Shown here piece after piece: positions 24,151 to 37,090 of a DNA stretch of 64,000 nt (position 1 is its first letter; every line of letters begins with the position of its first letter). A program made the position numbers and the translations under genes. The notes beneath the pieces were generated by a model, which saw only the letters and a list, made by a program, of their open reading frames with translations, ran no database searches and was not told where the DNA came from. This DNA comes from Phoebastria nigripes (taxonomy: Eukaryota; Chordata; Aves; Procellariiformes; Diomedeidae), in NCBI GenBank assembly GCA_035582835.1, contig JAYKAV010003123.1, positions 406,406 through 470,405 on the forward strand, read 5' to 3'.

Positions 24151-26652
24151 TGTCATATGAAAATACACATGCGCTGATATTAAAATGCTAATGAGTTTTC
24201 TCAGCAAGAAATCTAAACAATCAATATTTTAATATTAAATTCAGATCTTGCTCTGAAGCACCTTGCTCAAGGTGCTCAGATTCCACAGAGGCCAGCATTT
24301 CAGTAAGCCCAGTATTTATGTTACTGTCTACAGAAAACTCTGACAGACAATCTTAAGACCTTTCTGTTTAACAGATTTAAGCTGAAATCCTAGGCTGAGT
24401 GCAGCTTTAAAATTATCCTGAGGTAAGTTTGAGAATCTGTAAAGGCTCAGTCTCACAGCAACTGCAATCCAAATATATGATTTGTAACAGCAGAATTTAT
24501 TGAGAGTTTGTATTGTATTTTCAATAGACAATTTTCAGTACCAGCATAATTCCATTTTTAATGTATAGTATAAAATATGTAACTTTCAGTATACTAACAT
24601 GCATATACCTTTGCTACCTCTTATGAGGCACAGAGCTATCAGAATGAAAAAATCTACACATTCAAAAAAAAAAAAAAAGGACAAAATGGTCCTGTAAAAG
24701 AGTATAAGTGGGGAACAGGCAGAGCAAACAGCATGAGTGGGAGTCTACTTGCCATTCCCTTATTCAAGGTCAATGGAGTTATTGCAGAGTTATTTTAGTC
24801 TAATGAAAACAAATTCTAACAAATTCTGACAACAAATTCAAATCCTTCCAAAATTAATATATTAAATACTAGCACTAGTAAACGAAAGATTTATAAATAA
24901 AAATTGATAAAAAATTAATGATGAACTGTCTTTAAAAATTTGTACTTAAAAATAACTTATGTAAAGCTTGTTTTAAACGTCTCCTTGTTCTGAACTTTTT
25001 TCAAGGGTCATTTTTCAGTTTTGAGCATCATTTTTTCAAGCTTTCCTTTGTAACCTAGAAATTTTCCTTACAATTAAAGAAATTTGAAATTCTCTTAGAT
25101 TAATATGAACTCANGGGGTGACATTTTGAAAAACAAAAAGATTGCATGAGACAAGCAATCAGGCAACAGAAGTGCATTTTCTGTTGAAAAAATTGGCCTT
25201 TAATTCAAAAGGTGATTATTGCCGATAGCTTCCCACACATACTTCCCCCCCCACCCCAGTCATCTTTGATAGCCAATTTGCTTTTTGGTTCCCCAGTGCT
25301 GCTGCTCAGCTGCTGTTTAAGAAAATGCAGAATGCTTAAATCCCCTACAAGTTATATGTTTTCTTCTTATTTAAATCAGAAATTTTGATGGTAGTTTATG
25401 ATACTTTCATTAGTTTATGGATTTTGTTTTAGGAATATCCAAATGTATAAACGTAAGTAACCTTTGGTAATTAAAATCTAGAATTTGTACAGAAATGCAA
25501 GTTTAATTAATCCCCATTCCTCTCACCTTCCTCTCAAATTTTATCCACAACCATAATGCTCAATTTAAAAAATAAAAAATAAATTTTAAAAAAATAATCA
25601 AGAAGCAGTTCTCAAATAATCCCCAAGAACATTCCTCTTCCCATCAAATGTAAAAAACAGCACTTGATTATAAATTTTAAGGAGAAATCAACATAAGGTG
25701 ACATCCTGGCATACCTAGTCTTCAATCCAACATGAAGTCACCTTCCACAGGAAGCAAAACCATTTACACACCTGTAGGCGTCCTTCCAATGCCTAATAAA
25801 TCTTTCTTCAATTTTTGTCATTGCACCTGCATTACTTATCAACCCCTCCTTGTAGACAGGTTTTCCGATTTAACACAGACAGACAAGGAACTTGTCAGGG
25901 GGCAGTCCGCTGGCAGAACTTTCGGAAGGATTTTGAAAGCTGAAGTGCACAGGTCTGACTTTCCCCTCACCAACATTTGGCACAAGAAAGCCATTTTTGA
26001 CTTGTGCCACCATCAGGCACGCTGTTACTATTCCTTTTATTAGACCATCACACCCAGCCTCAGACTTATCAAAATTTCACTCATTCTCTGTAGACACAAA
26101 TTCTCTCAATTCTCAGAGCTGGGGAAAAAAAATCCTGTAAGGTACTAGAAATGAAACTGTGGACATTGTCCAGTTCTTTTCAAAAAAGTATACTACCTCA
26201 TCTCTAAGAAAGCTTGAACCAGGATTTCACATCCCCTCTACCTGTCTCAACTGATCATGAAGAAACTGAGGCTACCGCAGCAACTGAGACAGTGGGAGAC
26301 CCGCCTGTGTGTGCACAGACCACTCTGCATCCCAGGTGCAGAGAATGGACCAGACGAAAGCCAGGTTTGCAAAGACTTCCTGGCACAGCATACGGTGAAG
26401 CCAGAGAACTGGACAGTTCTAAATCAGAGAACTGCTTTCTCTCTTGAGCGGGTTCCCTTTCTTTTTCTTTATTTCCTCAATAAAGACAGCTATTCATCAA
26501 TTACTCGGTGTGCTATATTCCTATATAACAAATGTAATATATATACACTATATGTCATCACAATAACTAATCTGAGGAGCCTTACAGTGCCCGCAAAAAC
26601 TTTGTGTTCCTACAGCATTTTGCCAGTGAAATTTCTCTTTTAAAATGCAGAA
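24151..26652. other. Non-coding AT-rich interval
   Basis: No gene is seen. A 103-codon frame at 25732-26043 and two overlapping frames at 26214-26447 and 26257-26643 (plus) are without recognised domains. Small items: 15 A at 24664-24678, a loosely repeated ACAAATTC(T/A) motif at 24808-24839, an undetermined base at 25114 and a C-rich run at 25244-25257. A phrase at 24765-24800 (CAAGGTCAATGGAGTTATTG) resembles a motif common in sauropsid non-coding DNA. Confidence 0.65.
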
Positions 26653-26775
26653 ACATTTTCAGTTTATAGAGAAGGACGCCAAGACTCAAAGAAATAGGAT
26701 AATTTGTCAACTGTCGCAAAAGAAAAGTCAGTACGTGAAGTAGGCAGACAGCAGAGGTGTCCTAAACACCAACCT
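26653..26775 (-). mobile_element. MIR-like SINE relic
   Basis: Read on the plus strand, the order of motifs follows the reverse complement of a MIR core: CAGTTTATAGAGAAGGACGCC (20 bases of it match the 'TTTACAGATGAGGAAACTGAGG' position), then AAGACTCAAAGAAATAGGAT, AATTTGTCAACTGTCGCA and AAGTCAGTACGTGAAGTAGG. The resemblance is by order and spacing with many substitutions, as expected for an insertion predating bird radiation. Only the core is recognisable; A/B-box promoter sequence is not. Confidence 0.55.
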
Positions 26776-29653
26776 CCATGACCTCTTCCAACCTTAGATC
26801 ATGGTTCCTTCCCTCATTTATCCACCTGAAGACCCTCAACAGTCACACCAGCGAAATGGACATCACAGCAGATCCAAGGATCTCCTTTTTTTCCAGCGTG
26901 TTGCAGAGCATATAGATGTTCAACTTCCTCAGCTGCCAGAGGCACAATTCTATTTTATTCTGTTTTACGAAGTCCAACACCTTTCTGCAGAGGACAACTT
27001 TACAAAGCAGAGCGTTCTCCAAAAGCCCAGGAATTAATTTAAATCATGAGAGTGGAAATTCAGTAACAAGAGATTACCAGGTACTCACTTGCCTCTAGCA
27101 CATCCTATTAACCATTTCAGTGTTGAACAACAGATGAGAAAGTGAGGCAACAGATGTTGCCCATCTGGGCTGAAGACTGAAGGAATTCCCATGCAAACTG
27201 AAGCAGAAGACCAAGAGAGTAACCTGCACCGCAAGAAAAATTGAGAACTTCAGACGAATGTACTCTTAAAATAATCAGCACTGGGCATTAGTAGTCCTAT
27301 TTATAATAGCAACACTACAGGTACTCATGAGAGTGTTACTTTGTTACGTTACTTGCAATTATGTTTCACTGTAACCCATAAATCTGTCAAAACGAAGAAA
27401 GCAATTAGGAATTTCCACATGAACAGGCAAGGCTTCTCCTTCCCACACAAATGGCGCAAGTAAACACCTTAACCCATGTGACTGGTGGGGATCAGGCACC
27501 GAAACCTCCTCCTGCCTAGTGCTGCCAAGTTTTGTGCTGCTCCATGTGTAACACTTTTATGCCAATTATTAAATGAACTGATTTGCAGTTACAAATAATC
27601 TGCATATTAACTAGGAACTTTAGTTTACAGACTAAGTAAAATGAGATGTGAAAAAAAACCAGAAGGAAGGAGCATATGCATATTACAGAAAGTCTAAGGA
27701 CAGGAGGTAGCTGGAAGGAAAATGTCTTGGGGGGAAGCCGAGGTACAGCTGAAGGTCTCCCGCCATCATTGTTCCTCTCTTGAACAAAATCCCTGTTTGT
27801 CCTTGGTGTCAGCAGCTGGTCCTTCCCCACTTGCAACTTTCAGGGGAGCAGCAAGAGGAAGAGCAGAGAGAGGAGGCCATATGGCTTCCAGCACATCAAG
27901 CATCAGTGAGCTCCCGATGGCAAGCTGCAGCGATGGCAAAATGGCCAGCTCATGGTTTCTCTGCCATAGAAACAAAATGCAATTTTCTGGCAGCCTGGTT
28001 GCAGGGAACAGAAAAGCAATTATTCTGCTATTGATAAAAAAAATACATATGAAAATATGTGTACATTCTTAAAACCTGAGAGCCTGGAAGGGTGGAAGGC
28101 AAGGTGCTTCAAAGCAGTAAGAGGCCAGGTACAGAGGAATAAACAGCAAAATGTTGTGCTGCATCCATTTTCCAGACATTTTTGAAAATTGCAGTTATCA
28201 AAAAGAAATACACAGCCAGGTAGAATGGATAGTTTCACCCAGCTTTAGAAAGCTCCATATTACTTCAGACAGTCTAATTTTCCATTAAAAATTTGTTTTA
28301 ACAGTTAAAAAGAACTGGACTCCATATATTTCTATTTATTGCAATTAGCAGTGTTCAAAATTCTCAATTAATAAAGCACTTTACTTTGATGACTATAATT
28401 TAGTTTATCCCTTGTCATAAATAGGGTAAGAGCTCATAAATATTTAGAAGTACTGTATCTTTTATATAGTACAAGGTACAATGTTTGTATCCTTGAAGAC
28501 AGAGTGACATCTAAAGGGATTTTGAAATACTCAAATCTTGCACACTGAATCCAAACTGAAAAAGTCAAGGGCATGTCATATTTTTGAAAACTGATGAGTT
28601 TTCAGGTTTGCTGTGGTTGATTGTCCCAAGTAACCATGAAAAGAGGATCAAATTCCAATTTTAATGACATGCCTCAGGGTGCCCTGAGGACAACTACCAT
28701 TTTTATCTCAGATTCTGCAGGTCCTCAGTGAACAAAAGGGGGAAATCAGCTTTGAATGGATTCCTTGCACTGTTGTCAAAAGTAATCCAACTGCTCTAAA
28801 TATCTATATCCTAAAATATTTTCTTACAGCAGTTTTTATTAACCTGAAGCATTAACAGAGCAGAANATTTAAATGGCATTTTTAGCTACCAATTCTCCAA
28901 GCAGATCTCATGTTCCCTAACCAATAGGTATTATAACTGGAGTCTTTCATAACTGGAGTATCTCTCTCTGATACACACACACAAACAAAGAAAACTCAAA
29001 ATATGGTATCTAATGACTAGATTTGGGATCCAGGGTAATATTTGCACGTATACAAATACTTCTACCATGTGTTAGAAATATTCTTTAAATTATATCACTC
29101 CACATATACTCTTAAATAGAAAAGCCAATTTAGGAAAAAAAATAAAATAAAAATCAAAATCAAGTTTATAATATCAAAGACAACAGTACAGCAGAAATAG
29201 TAGCATCTGTTTCGTGAACAACGTGCACGTGGTAATGACGAGTTAGGTACCTTTACAATGGACCTTTATTTCATTCTCCTGTTAAGTATCTTCCTGAACT
29301 CACTGACACGGAAAAAAAATCCTACATTAAAAACATATTTTCCCCTCTTGGGCTGAAATCATAGTACACTCTTGTGAATTTGTTTCTAGGGACTTGGAGG
29401 CGGGGAGAGGGCACTATCTTTAACTGTCTATTCCTTAGAAGTAGAACGTCTTCTGACGCAGTTTTATTTATTTATGAAAAAAATCATGAGCAGTTGTCAG
29501 GATGCTGTATCTCATCTACAGTCACAATGCCCCAATGAACTACTTAAATGTGGCTCAGCAGCAAAGCGCTGGCAAGCTGAGGAGAACATATCTCAGCTCT
29601 GAAGACACATATTTACTAGAGGAGAGAAAAACAGGCATTTCATCAGCAAAGTA
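26776..29653. other. Non-coding interval, no gene seen
   Basis: No gene is supportable. The stretch 27716-28072 is open in two plus frames (116 and 84 codons) and partly in two minus frames, and is moderately GC-rich around 27800-27960. I see no domain and no convincing splice-flanked exon, so I read this as chance. An undetermined base is at 28866. The interval 28080-29650 is AT-rich filler with an A-rich patch around 29140-29160. Confidence 0.65.
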
Positions 29654-29893
29654 ATCATAGAATCACAGAATAGTTTGGGTTGGAAGGGACCTTTAAAGGT
29701 CATCTAGTCCAACCCCCCTGCCATGGGCAGGGACATCTTCAACTAGATCAGGTTGCTCAGAGCCTCATCCAACCTGACCTTGAATGTTTCCAGGGATGGG
29801 GCATCTACCACCTCTCTGGGCAACCTGTTCCGGTGTTTCACCACCCTCACCATAAAAAATTTCTTCCCTGTATCTAGCCTAAATACTCGTAGC
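29654..29893 (-). mobile_element. CR1 LINE, 5'-truncated 3' end
   Basis: The plus strand begins with the element's reversed octamer tail (ATCATAGAATCACAGAAT), then GGTTGGAAGGGACCTTTAAA, CATCTAGTCCAACCCCCCTG, CCATGGGCAGGGACATC and GGGATGGGGCATCTACCACC. It ends near CCTGTATCTAGCCTAAATAC. About 240 bases of the 3' end remain, with no coding region. The region missing from the 11207 copy (TGTTTCACCACCCTCACCA) is present here. The 65-codon frame at 29680-29877 is a shadow of the repeat. The 5' end is fuzzy by about 10 bases. Confidence 0.96.
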
Positions 29894-30013
29894 AAACCTG
29901 TGGTAAGAAAAGATCATGGAAAACAGCACTGAAAAGCTGTTCAAAAGTATATTTACTGTGTATCAGTTGTAGGAAAGTGGTGGCTTCTGCCTTAACATTT
30001 ACTCATGCAACTG

Positions 30014-30140
30014 ATTTTGGTTTCTGTTGTTGTTTGGGTTTTTTGGGGTTTTTGTTGTTGTGGTTTTTTGGTTTTGTTTTTTTGTTTGAGTGGGGGTTTT
30101 TTGGGGGGGTTTTGTTTGTTGTTTTTTATTTTATTTTTTA
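30014..30140 (+). repeat. Strand-asymmetric G/T-rich low-complexity tract
   Basis: Over about 127 bases the plus strand is almost purely G and T: one C and a single A interrupt the first 110 bases, and a T/A-rich end follows. It holds G runs of 3, 4, 5 and 7 (30036, 30045, 30092, 30103) separated by T runs, so the plus strand could form G-quadruplexes or the duplex a slipped structure. It starts about 120 bases to the right of the CR1 copy, but no element body joins the two. Confidence 0.8.
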
Positions 30141-31863
30141 AAGATACTTAGTCCTACTAAACTTTACTAAAACGACAGTATTTCCTTTTCAAGTCAGAGG
30201 TAGTTGGCACAGCTAATGTAAAACAAAAAGTGGGACCTGAGGCACTCAGACAATAAATAATGACAGACCCTTTCAGCAAGTCTTAATCAAGGAGATTAAA
30301 GCAACATGTAACTCCAGATACATGTTAATAAAACAAGTGGTGAAAAATAATAAATGGAACTTACAAAAAGATACCTATCTCTATGCTTCAATTAGTCTTT
30401 GTGAACACTATCTTTTTTCTGCCTCCCACAGCACTTTCAAACATATTGTAACTGTCTTAATTTTTTGATGATTTTCAAAAGAAGAGTTCACATAAAGAGG
30501 AACGTTTGAGTTCTTATTTAAAATATTATTCTTAAATCCAGTACATTTTTTTAGTAGGCTATTTGAAATGGCCTGTGATTAGCACTAGTTTTGGGCCCCA
30601 TTTAGATCCTGACCAACTTCCCAGGGTGATCCAGGTTCTCACCCCATCTGCTACAATTCTGATAAGGATTCCCAGACAGACAGACAGGGCTGTAAAGTCT
30701 TGAAGAAAGGACAGAATTAGAACGGTCTTTATTAGACCATGGATGAGTGTCTATGGCTGCAAAGAAATTCATTTGCACTATATCTACAATGCAGTTTGAA
30801 CTTTTCCTTTGTTTGGCAAAGCACATCGAGTCTGATTTAACAATTCTCTTTGTGGCTTTGCTTTTCCCTCTACAGCTTCATATATTTACAAAAGGATAGA
30901 TGCACAAAGACTTCTGATAAAGTATCAAGAGAATAGCCATTACTATACACCCTTGTATACAACTGAGAATCATCACCTTATGAGGAAAACAGTATTAATA
31001 GAAGGTATGAGTTATAAAAAAAAAATCTCTGCATATCGAAGTCATGACAATGTCAGCTGCCAGTCATGGTCATTTACGGCACTAAGGAAAAACACAAACC
31101 TCATTTTGCTTTAAGAAAGCAAGCATTTAGCTCTCCAACTAACAATGCGAAATTAAAGCTGGTATCCACAAAGCTGAATAAGTCTCTGGTGTGAACTGCT
31201 TACAAGTAGCACCTACTACACAATTCACATGCTGTCAATACTGGCATTACGTTTTATTCCTGAAGCATTCCTAGTTAATAATATCCACAAGCAAAACAAA
31301 AAAGTTATAGTTTGTTCAGCAGCAGCAACCTGGAGTTTTGATAGAGAACAGGACTGCACAAGGAGAGGCCCTCTCCAGACCAAGGGTAAGGGATGGTCCC
31401 TGTTTTGTTTTGAACACCTTGACATGGAATCAGCAGGAGAGAGCAAGGAATGGAAAGCAGAGCAACATGGATTTGCCCAAGCTCAGTGATAGGAAAAGGG
31501 GTTCCTGACTCCCCAATAGGTCGTGCAGCCTCTTCTTGAGTCCACAAAAGGTAACACAGGACTTATCTAATGGAGAAAAAGGAACATAGCCCTGCAGACA
31601 ACGCGAAATACAAACCTATACAGATTGAGAACACTTTTTCAAAACCAGAACTTAAATTTGGCAGATTTATTTTATATCTATACTGGTTTTTCTTTTGTTG
31701 TTCTTTCTCTTTTGAAATTTAAAGGAATTAAGTTGCTATGGAGTAGATCAAGTGGGGTTCTGAATTTGATTTCTAGGAGGATGTATGCAGGAAAATATCC
31801 ACCACTAATTCACTGAAATTACCAAATTTTGAAATATAAAAAAATAAGCCACAGGATTTCCCT

Positions 31864-31878
31864 CCCCCCCCCCCCCCC
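31864..31878. repeat. Poly-C run (15)
   Basis: An uninterrupted run of 15 C, preceded by CCT. Mononucleotide C/G runs this long are uncommon; the length is likely to be unstable and unreliable in sequencing. Confidence 0.9.
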
Positions 31879-33865
31879 AAACATTCTTTAACCAGAGGTG
31901 GGGTTTGTTCATTTAAGGGAAAAAATATATATCTCTCTCTCAATGCCTTTTGAAAGAGTAAAGAGGCTAAGAAAATAATATATTCAGTTCACAGTAGAAT
32001 GAGTCACAGATGCAAAATCTCAAATATTCAGCGATCTTTGCTACAGCTTATGCACATATCAGTTTCAGCAGAAGAAAAAGAGCAAGCTCAAATAACAAGA
32101 AGATTGATCAGGCAACAAAAGAACACAGAAAATGAGACAATAGCAAAAATTAATTAAGTAAATATATCTGAGTACATCCCTTGTGTGCATGGAAGCAGAA
32201 ACAGACAAACTTCGTTAGTTCATGAATGTCCAGTTGTCTCCTCTGAGCAGTCATCCTGCTGCAACAATGCCCCCCCTTCCCCAATTTTTCCATATAAATA
32301 TTCACATTATAAATTATCTAGAGCCAGGAGGAGCTTTTTAGTTTCTCTCAACTACACATCCCTGAGTCAGGATGTGCAGACATAGCAGGCAGCAAGGACT
32401 GGCATGCAAAACCACTGCACTTCAGAAATATTTGGAGAAATGGGACAGAAATAGACACTCTGCTCAATTTCCTTTCATTTTTGCTGGACCCCTGTTGTGT
32501 TCCTGGAGCACAAAGAGAGAAGAAGCAGAGACAGAGGGTACTCACACATTCAATCCATGCTCCAAGTATCTGCCAGCATTAGTTCACTCAGCACACTCCT
32601 ACCCTGTCCCTCATGAGGAGCACCCCTTCATTCAGAAGCATGTCCAGGAGCAGGACACAGAGGACAAGCCAATGCTTGGCTCTTGTCAGAGCCACAGACC
32701 TTCTTCCTAAATATCCAAACCTCTCTCCTCTCCCTTGTCTTGGTGCATAGTCAAATAAAACAGATCTATCAGGAAGGACTGTGAGAAACCCATAACAGAA
32801 CACCATACCACAAATGATAAGTGAAGGTCTCCAAACCAGAGACATCCCAGTTAGACAAAAGAACGTCTCTAACACACATAAAAAAAGGTGCCAAGTTTCC
32901 TCCATCTTCTGTACGGAGCTCAGTTCAGTTAAGTACACACATCCCAAATCACACACAAANGAAAATTAAAATCAAGCTACAGCCCTCCAGTGACACTCCA
33001 ACAATTCATTTAAAATTAATGGGTTCAATGGATATATTAGAAAAATCAAAATCTGCCAGTGCCCCCTTTTTGGAATTATCTTAAATCTGAAGTACGAGAC
33101 AGATGCTTCTAACTTCTCAATTAAATAAAAGTAGTAGTCATTAAGACATGACCGGTAATTTACATATGACATTTTTTCCAGTATTTCATGCTGCTCTCTT
33201 TATAGTAGGCTCAGTAACTCTGGTGTTTACGGATCAAGAGAAAAGTTAACCAAAACAAGCTATTCAAAGATTCCTAATCCTAGAGCTTGTTTTAAGTTGC
33301 ACATGTATTTCAATTCACATGCTCACTCTTTGAAAACTGAGATCTCAAAACATTATTCTGACATTTTATCCCAATCCAAGAAAATTACATGAACACAGCT
33401 ATTCAGGAACACATCAGTATAGCAAATATACTGGAAAGGACCTCCTAGATTATTCAGTGATGGTTATACCACCGTATGTTTTATACCACCATATGGATAT
33501 GTGCATATACCAATGATGGTACCTGATGGTAAGAAGCCTTTAATTTCTGATTTAATTGCAGGCCATTCGTATCTATTTGTTGGTATTTGAACATTGCTCT
33601 TCAGCTTCCATACCTTTTTCCTTTGTGCTGTTTGTCATAAAATAGGCTCTCCAATGCCCTAAGCACTCCAGAAGACTTCTCTCACCCATCCTACACTGAA
33701 TTTATCATTCTTGAATAGGGGTGATCAAGAATGTACCGTGGGTTTAATACTTACCTGTCCTTGCTGGAAATGCAACACCTGATGAATACTATGACCACAT
33801 GTATTGTTTTCAATGTTGGTATCCCACAGCCATTCCTGCAACCTATTCACATATCTATCTTTTTC

Positions 33866-33886
33866 TTTTTTTTTTTTTTTTTTTTT
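33866..33886. repeat. Poly-T run (21)
   Basis: A run of 21 T inside a longer pyrimidine stretch. It is open by chance in one plus frame (a string of Phe codons), which should not be taken as coding. Confidence 0.9.
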
Positions 33887-35869
33887 CCCCTTTTGCTGTT
33901 ATCTCTTATTTTGAAGCCCTTCAATATTAAAGCAAAATCTGATTTCAACTGAAGAGCATTTTACATCAGAACACCAAACTCTAGGCCAGGGCTCCCTTTA
34001 GTCTGTGTAAGGAAAGCCAGGAGTGGAGGGGGAAGGAGGAGAATCAATGACCAAATGAAGGTGGCTTTTAACTCAAAAAAAAGAACAACATTGTATAAGA
34101 AACGTTGGTACTACCTTAAAGAGGTCAGTTAAGAAATAATTTCGAATATCAGAGGCTTCCCAATGCACAGGTTTCACTATATACAGTACAGTGCCAGACT
34201 AGCTGGGTTGCTTTGTCAATGCTTTGCTTTCAGAAGCCAACTCAGATCTTGAGAATCACAGTATCCTCTAGCCCCGATTCCTCATATTAACTACCTGGTA
34301 GTAAGTAGAGCTTTTCTATGTTAATAGAGGTTATTTCTATTCACTGCCCACATCTACTTGCATGCATTATAGTACTTTTTTTTGTCCGTTCTGAAAAATA
34401 CATTAATAGGAAAACTCCAAAGCTCTCCCGCCCACCCTCCAATCTCTTTCACAGTACTAAGAATTGAGAAAATCGCTTTATGTAAATGTCTGCAGTATTC
34501 AGTCTTATAGAGGAAAGCAGAACATAGATAAAAGTTCATCTGACATAAAAAAAGAAGGATGGTCAAGACAAAGTGTGCTTTGTGAACAGCAAGCCTCAGT
34601 GGCCTTCTGAATGGAGAATGGTCCTTCCCGAGGTTAGGAGGCATCTTTTTTCACTGTGGGTGATCCAGGATTAATCTCAAGCAAAGTAGTAATGATTACA
34701 AATTACAGACCAATTTCTATCTTGCCTGCTGTGACAAAGATTACTGAAAAATTGGTTCACTCACCAATGATGAGCTCTCCAACATAGTACACACTAAAGC
34801 TATACAGAACTGTCATCCAGATTTTTGGCCCCTGATGGAATTCAAATGGCCCTGGAAACATGACCAGTAGTTTCTTCTGCACACAGATCAACAGTCACAT
34901 TTCTGGGCCTGTGGTCATGAATTCACAAGCCTTGGGGAATTTTTCTTTTACTTTTTCTCTGAATTTGTGCCAGTATACTGTAGCAATGAAACTGGCTAGT
35001 GAATATGCTCAAACTGTGGGGCTAGTCCTCAATGGGTGCCTCCGTTTGCTTTTTCACAATGTTCAGGTGGGTCTGGGGGAAACAAAACAAAGAATGTTTC
35101 ATTTCATGTTTAAATTCCCTTTGGCATGTAACTCGTAACAATTAGGTCTACTCATAGAACCCCAAAATGGGACCATACTTAGTTCTGCAGGACGTACCAC
35201 TGCATCAGAAGATATGCATAGTATTTCAATACCCAAAGAGAGGACAGGTACTGAACAGTGGAGAGGATGCTTTTATGGGATATATGATAACTTTAACAAG
35301 AACAACACAAAAAACACACCTCCTGGGGAACAGGTCTTACTAGGCTGAAACAAGGTGCTGTCTCCTCCAATGCTCAGATCTCTATTCTAATTAGTTTATA
35401 AATTGTTATCCTTGGATGCTCTAAATGTGTTTTACAAGCACAAGAAAATGCAGAAGGGCAATATTCCTCCACAGTGGCATTTCATTCAATACAGTACAGG
35501 AAACGTATGCTCTAGAATTGCTCTTTTCCAGCTCAGGGGCTTTTTGAGTCACAGAAAAATAAGAGCAAAATTCTCCCACAGAAAAGAATGAGAGGGGCCT
35601 CCCAGGCTAGCTGGAGAGGAGGGAATGCAGATTGTACAAACCAGAACAACGATTGTAACAAGACTGATAACCCTAGTACTGGTTGAATTTGGAAACAAGA
35701 CAAATGATAAAAAGTAGATCATGACACAAATACTCAGGTAGGAGGTTATTGTGTACTGAAACAGTGAGCTAGGGCTGGGATGGGGGGAGCGAGCTGGGGG
35801 TTAGCGCATCTTTGCCAAAAAGCATCTTCCAATTGAGAATATTAAAGCATGTTAANAAGGGCAGGATAA

Positions 35870-35998
35870 AGTATTATTCTCTCCAGTTTACAGATAAGGA
35901 AACTGAAGAATGGAAAGGCACATTACTCAATGTCACAATAAGATGTAAAGAGGGCAGAAACAGACCCCAGGTCTCTTGATCTCAAAATCTCTCCATTT
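35870..35998 (-). mobile_element. MIR-like SINE relic (best of three)
   Basis: Read on the plus strand it follows the reverse complement of the MIR core in order: TATTATTCTCTCCAGTTTAC, AGATAAGGAAACTGAAGAA, then TTACTCAATGTCACAATAAG, AGGGCAGAAACAGACCCCAG and GTCTCTTGATCTC. These match the positions of the well-known core words (TTTACAGATGAGGAAACTGAG, CAAGGTCACACAG, GGCAGAGC..., CCCAGGTCT). It is an ancient amniote SINE that persists in birds in low numbers. Edges are uncertain by 10-20 bases. Confidence 0.75.
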
Positions 35999-36769
35999 CA
36001 TTTAATGAACTTGCCTCCCAGATGCAGAGAGAAATTATAGTGCCTTAGGGCAAATCCAGATTCTCGTAACTATGCAGAATGTGAATCAAAATGGATAAGG
36101 AATTTCAACCTAAGTAAAACTCCTGCTTAAGATCCAAAAATGCAAAGATGTGTTTTAAAATGTCAAACAGTTTGGAAAGAGACCTTTGTTCAACAAAGCA
36201 GGAGAAGAGTCTCATCCTCTACAAACTCATAGAAAATACACTCAAAATTTCCCCAGATGAGCTACTAACTTGAGTGCTTGAAATTTTTTAAGTTTTACAA
36301 TATGCAGGAAACTGGGAGCATGGGGAGGCTGGGGGTGACAAATAAATAAATGGGCACTTTCAACACTTCTGCAACTAGAAAGATCTTCAAGAATGGCACA
36401 ATGTGCTCGGCAGGCGTGCCCCACGCTGGGAATGCACGGGAGAAATTTGGAAAAAGGTGTGGGACAACAATTCCCAACTCATGTTTCATGGGTAATCCAG
36501 TACTTGCAAAAGCCTTCAGTACTGTTAATAGTCATGAGATATTAAGGCAATAGTGAACACAAGAGAAAGCACAAGGCAAAGCATGATACTGTCCACAGCA
36601 CAGCATTTGTTCAGTACTGTCACCAGTGGACCTGCAAAGATTGGAAAAATGCTGCTCTAATTTCATTTAGCTCACTTAAAGACTTGAAGGAAACAGAAAT
36701 ACAGCTTTATTTAATGTTCTAAACTGCTCTCAGCATATGAGGCAATTGGACAGCCATGCCAGTTTGTGT
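35999..36769. other. Non-coding interval, no gene seen
   Basis: No supportable gene. Four overlapping open frames of 60-67 codons on both strands around 36242-36553 reflect low stop density in a slightly GC-rich patch near 36400-36480. No repeat is recognised. Confidence 0.65.
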
Positions 36770-37090
36770 TCAGTCTGCACGTTATGTTTATGTGAGCTTA
36801 TATCTTTTTAATGCAGCACACGGTTACACTTACAGCAGTTTGCAACTTCCCCAGGAAACCATTGTAAATGGGACCTGTGCCCAATTGTTTTTATCCCAGT
36901 TAAGTAAATAAATGAAATATGCTAATTAGCACCCTATTAGCTCACAGCAGGGAGTAATCCAGGGCACTTTGATTGGAAATTATTCTGTCATCCAGGAAGC
37001 TGCTCTGTAACAGAATGTAAACTGGCCCAATTTTCTCTTTTTACCAACTGTGGATGTCACCCAAATAACGGAGACGCCNCTGAGCACAAT
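36770..37090. promoter_or_regulatory. Candidate conserved non-coding element (weak)
   Basis: No open frame or recognised interspersed repeat is present. Mixed-composition words with homeodomain-like cores are dense: GAAATATGCTAATTAGC, CTATTAGCTCACAGCAG, GCACTTTGATTGGAAATTA, CAGAATGTAAACTGG. It lies some 500 bp upstream of the first member of the 123-bp paired element. Regulatory function is inference and needs cross-species alignment. An undetermined base is at 37079. Confidence 0.25.

Larger units (their letters stand above)
30141..35869. other. Non-coding interval, no gene seen
   Basis: About 5.7 kb without a gene I can support. The longest frames are 122 codons (32588-32956, minus) and 112 codons (32372-32710, plus), which overlap each other and have no recognised domain. 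Simple sequence: poly-C 31864-31878, poly-T 33866-33886, a two-copy TTATACCACC(G/A)TATG repeat with 17-base period at 33464-33495. Undetermined bases are at 32960 and 35856. Confidence 0.65.

Noticed and set aside
26214..26643. Two overlapping plus frames and a fourth MIR-like fragment (GAAGAAACTGAGGCT)
   Set aside because: The MIR-like match is limited to about 15-20 bases and the rest does not follow the core; the frames have no recognisable content.
29680..29877. 65-codon open frame
   Set aside because: It is entirely within the reversed CR1 3' end.
31440..31500. Possible MIR fragment (ATTTGCCCAAGCTCAGTG)
   Set aside because: Only one core word matches; the flanking order is not maintained.
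32372..32956. Overlapping 112- and 122-codon frames as exons or a transposon remnant
   Set aside because: They oppose each other, no domain or CR1/ERV motif is recognisable, and no splice context supports them.
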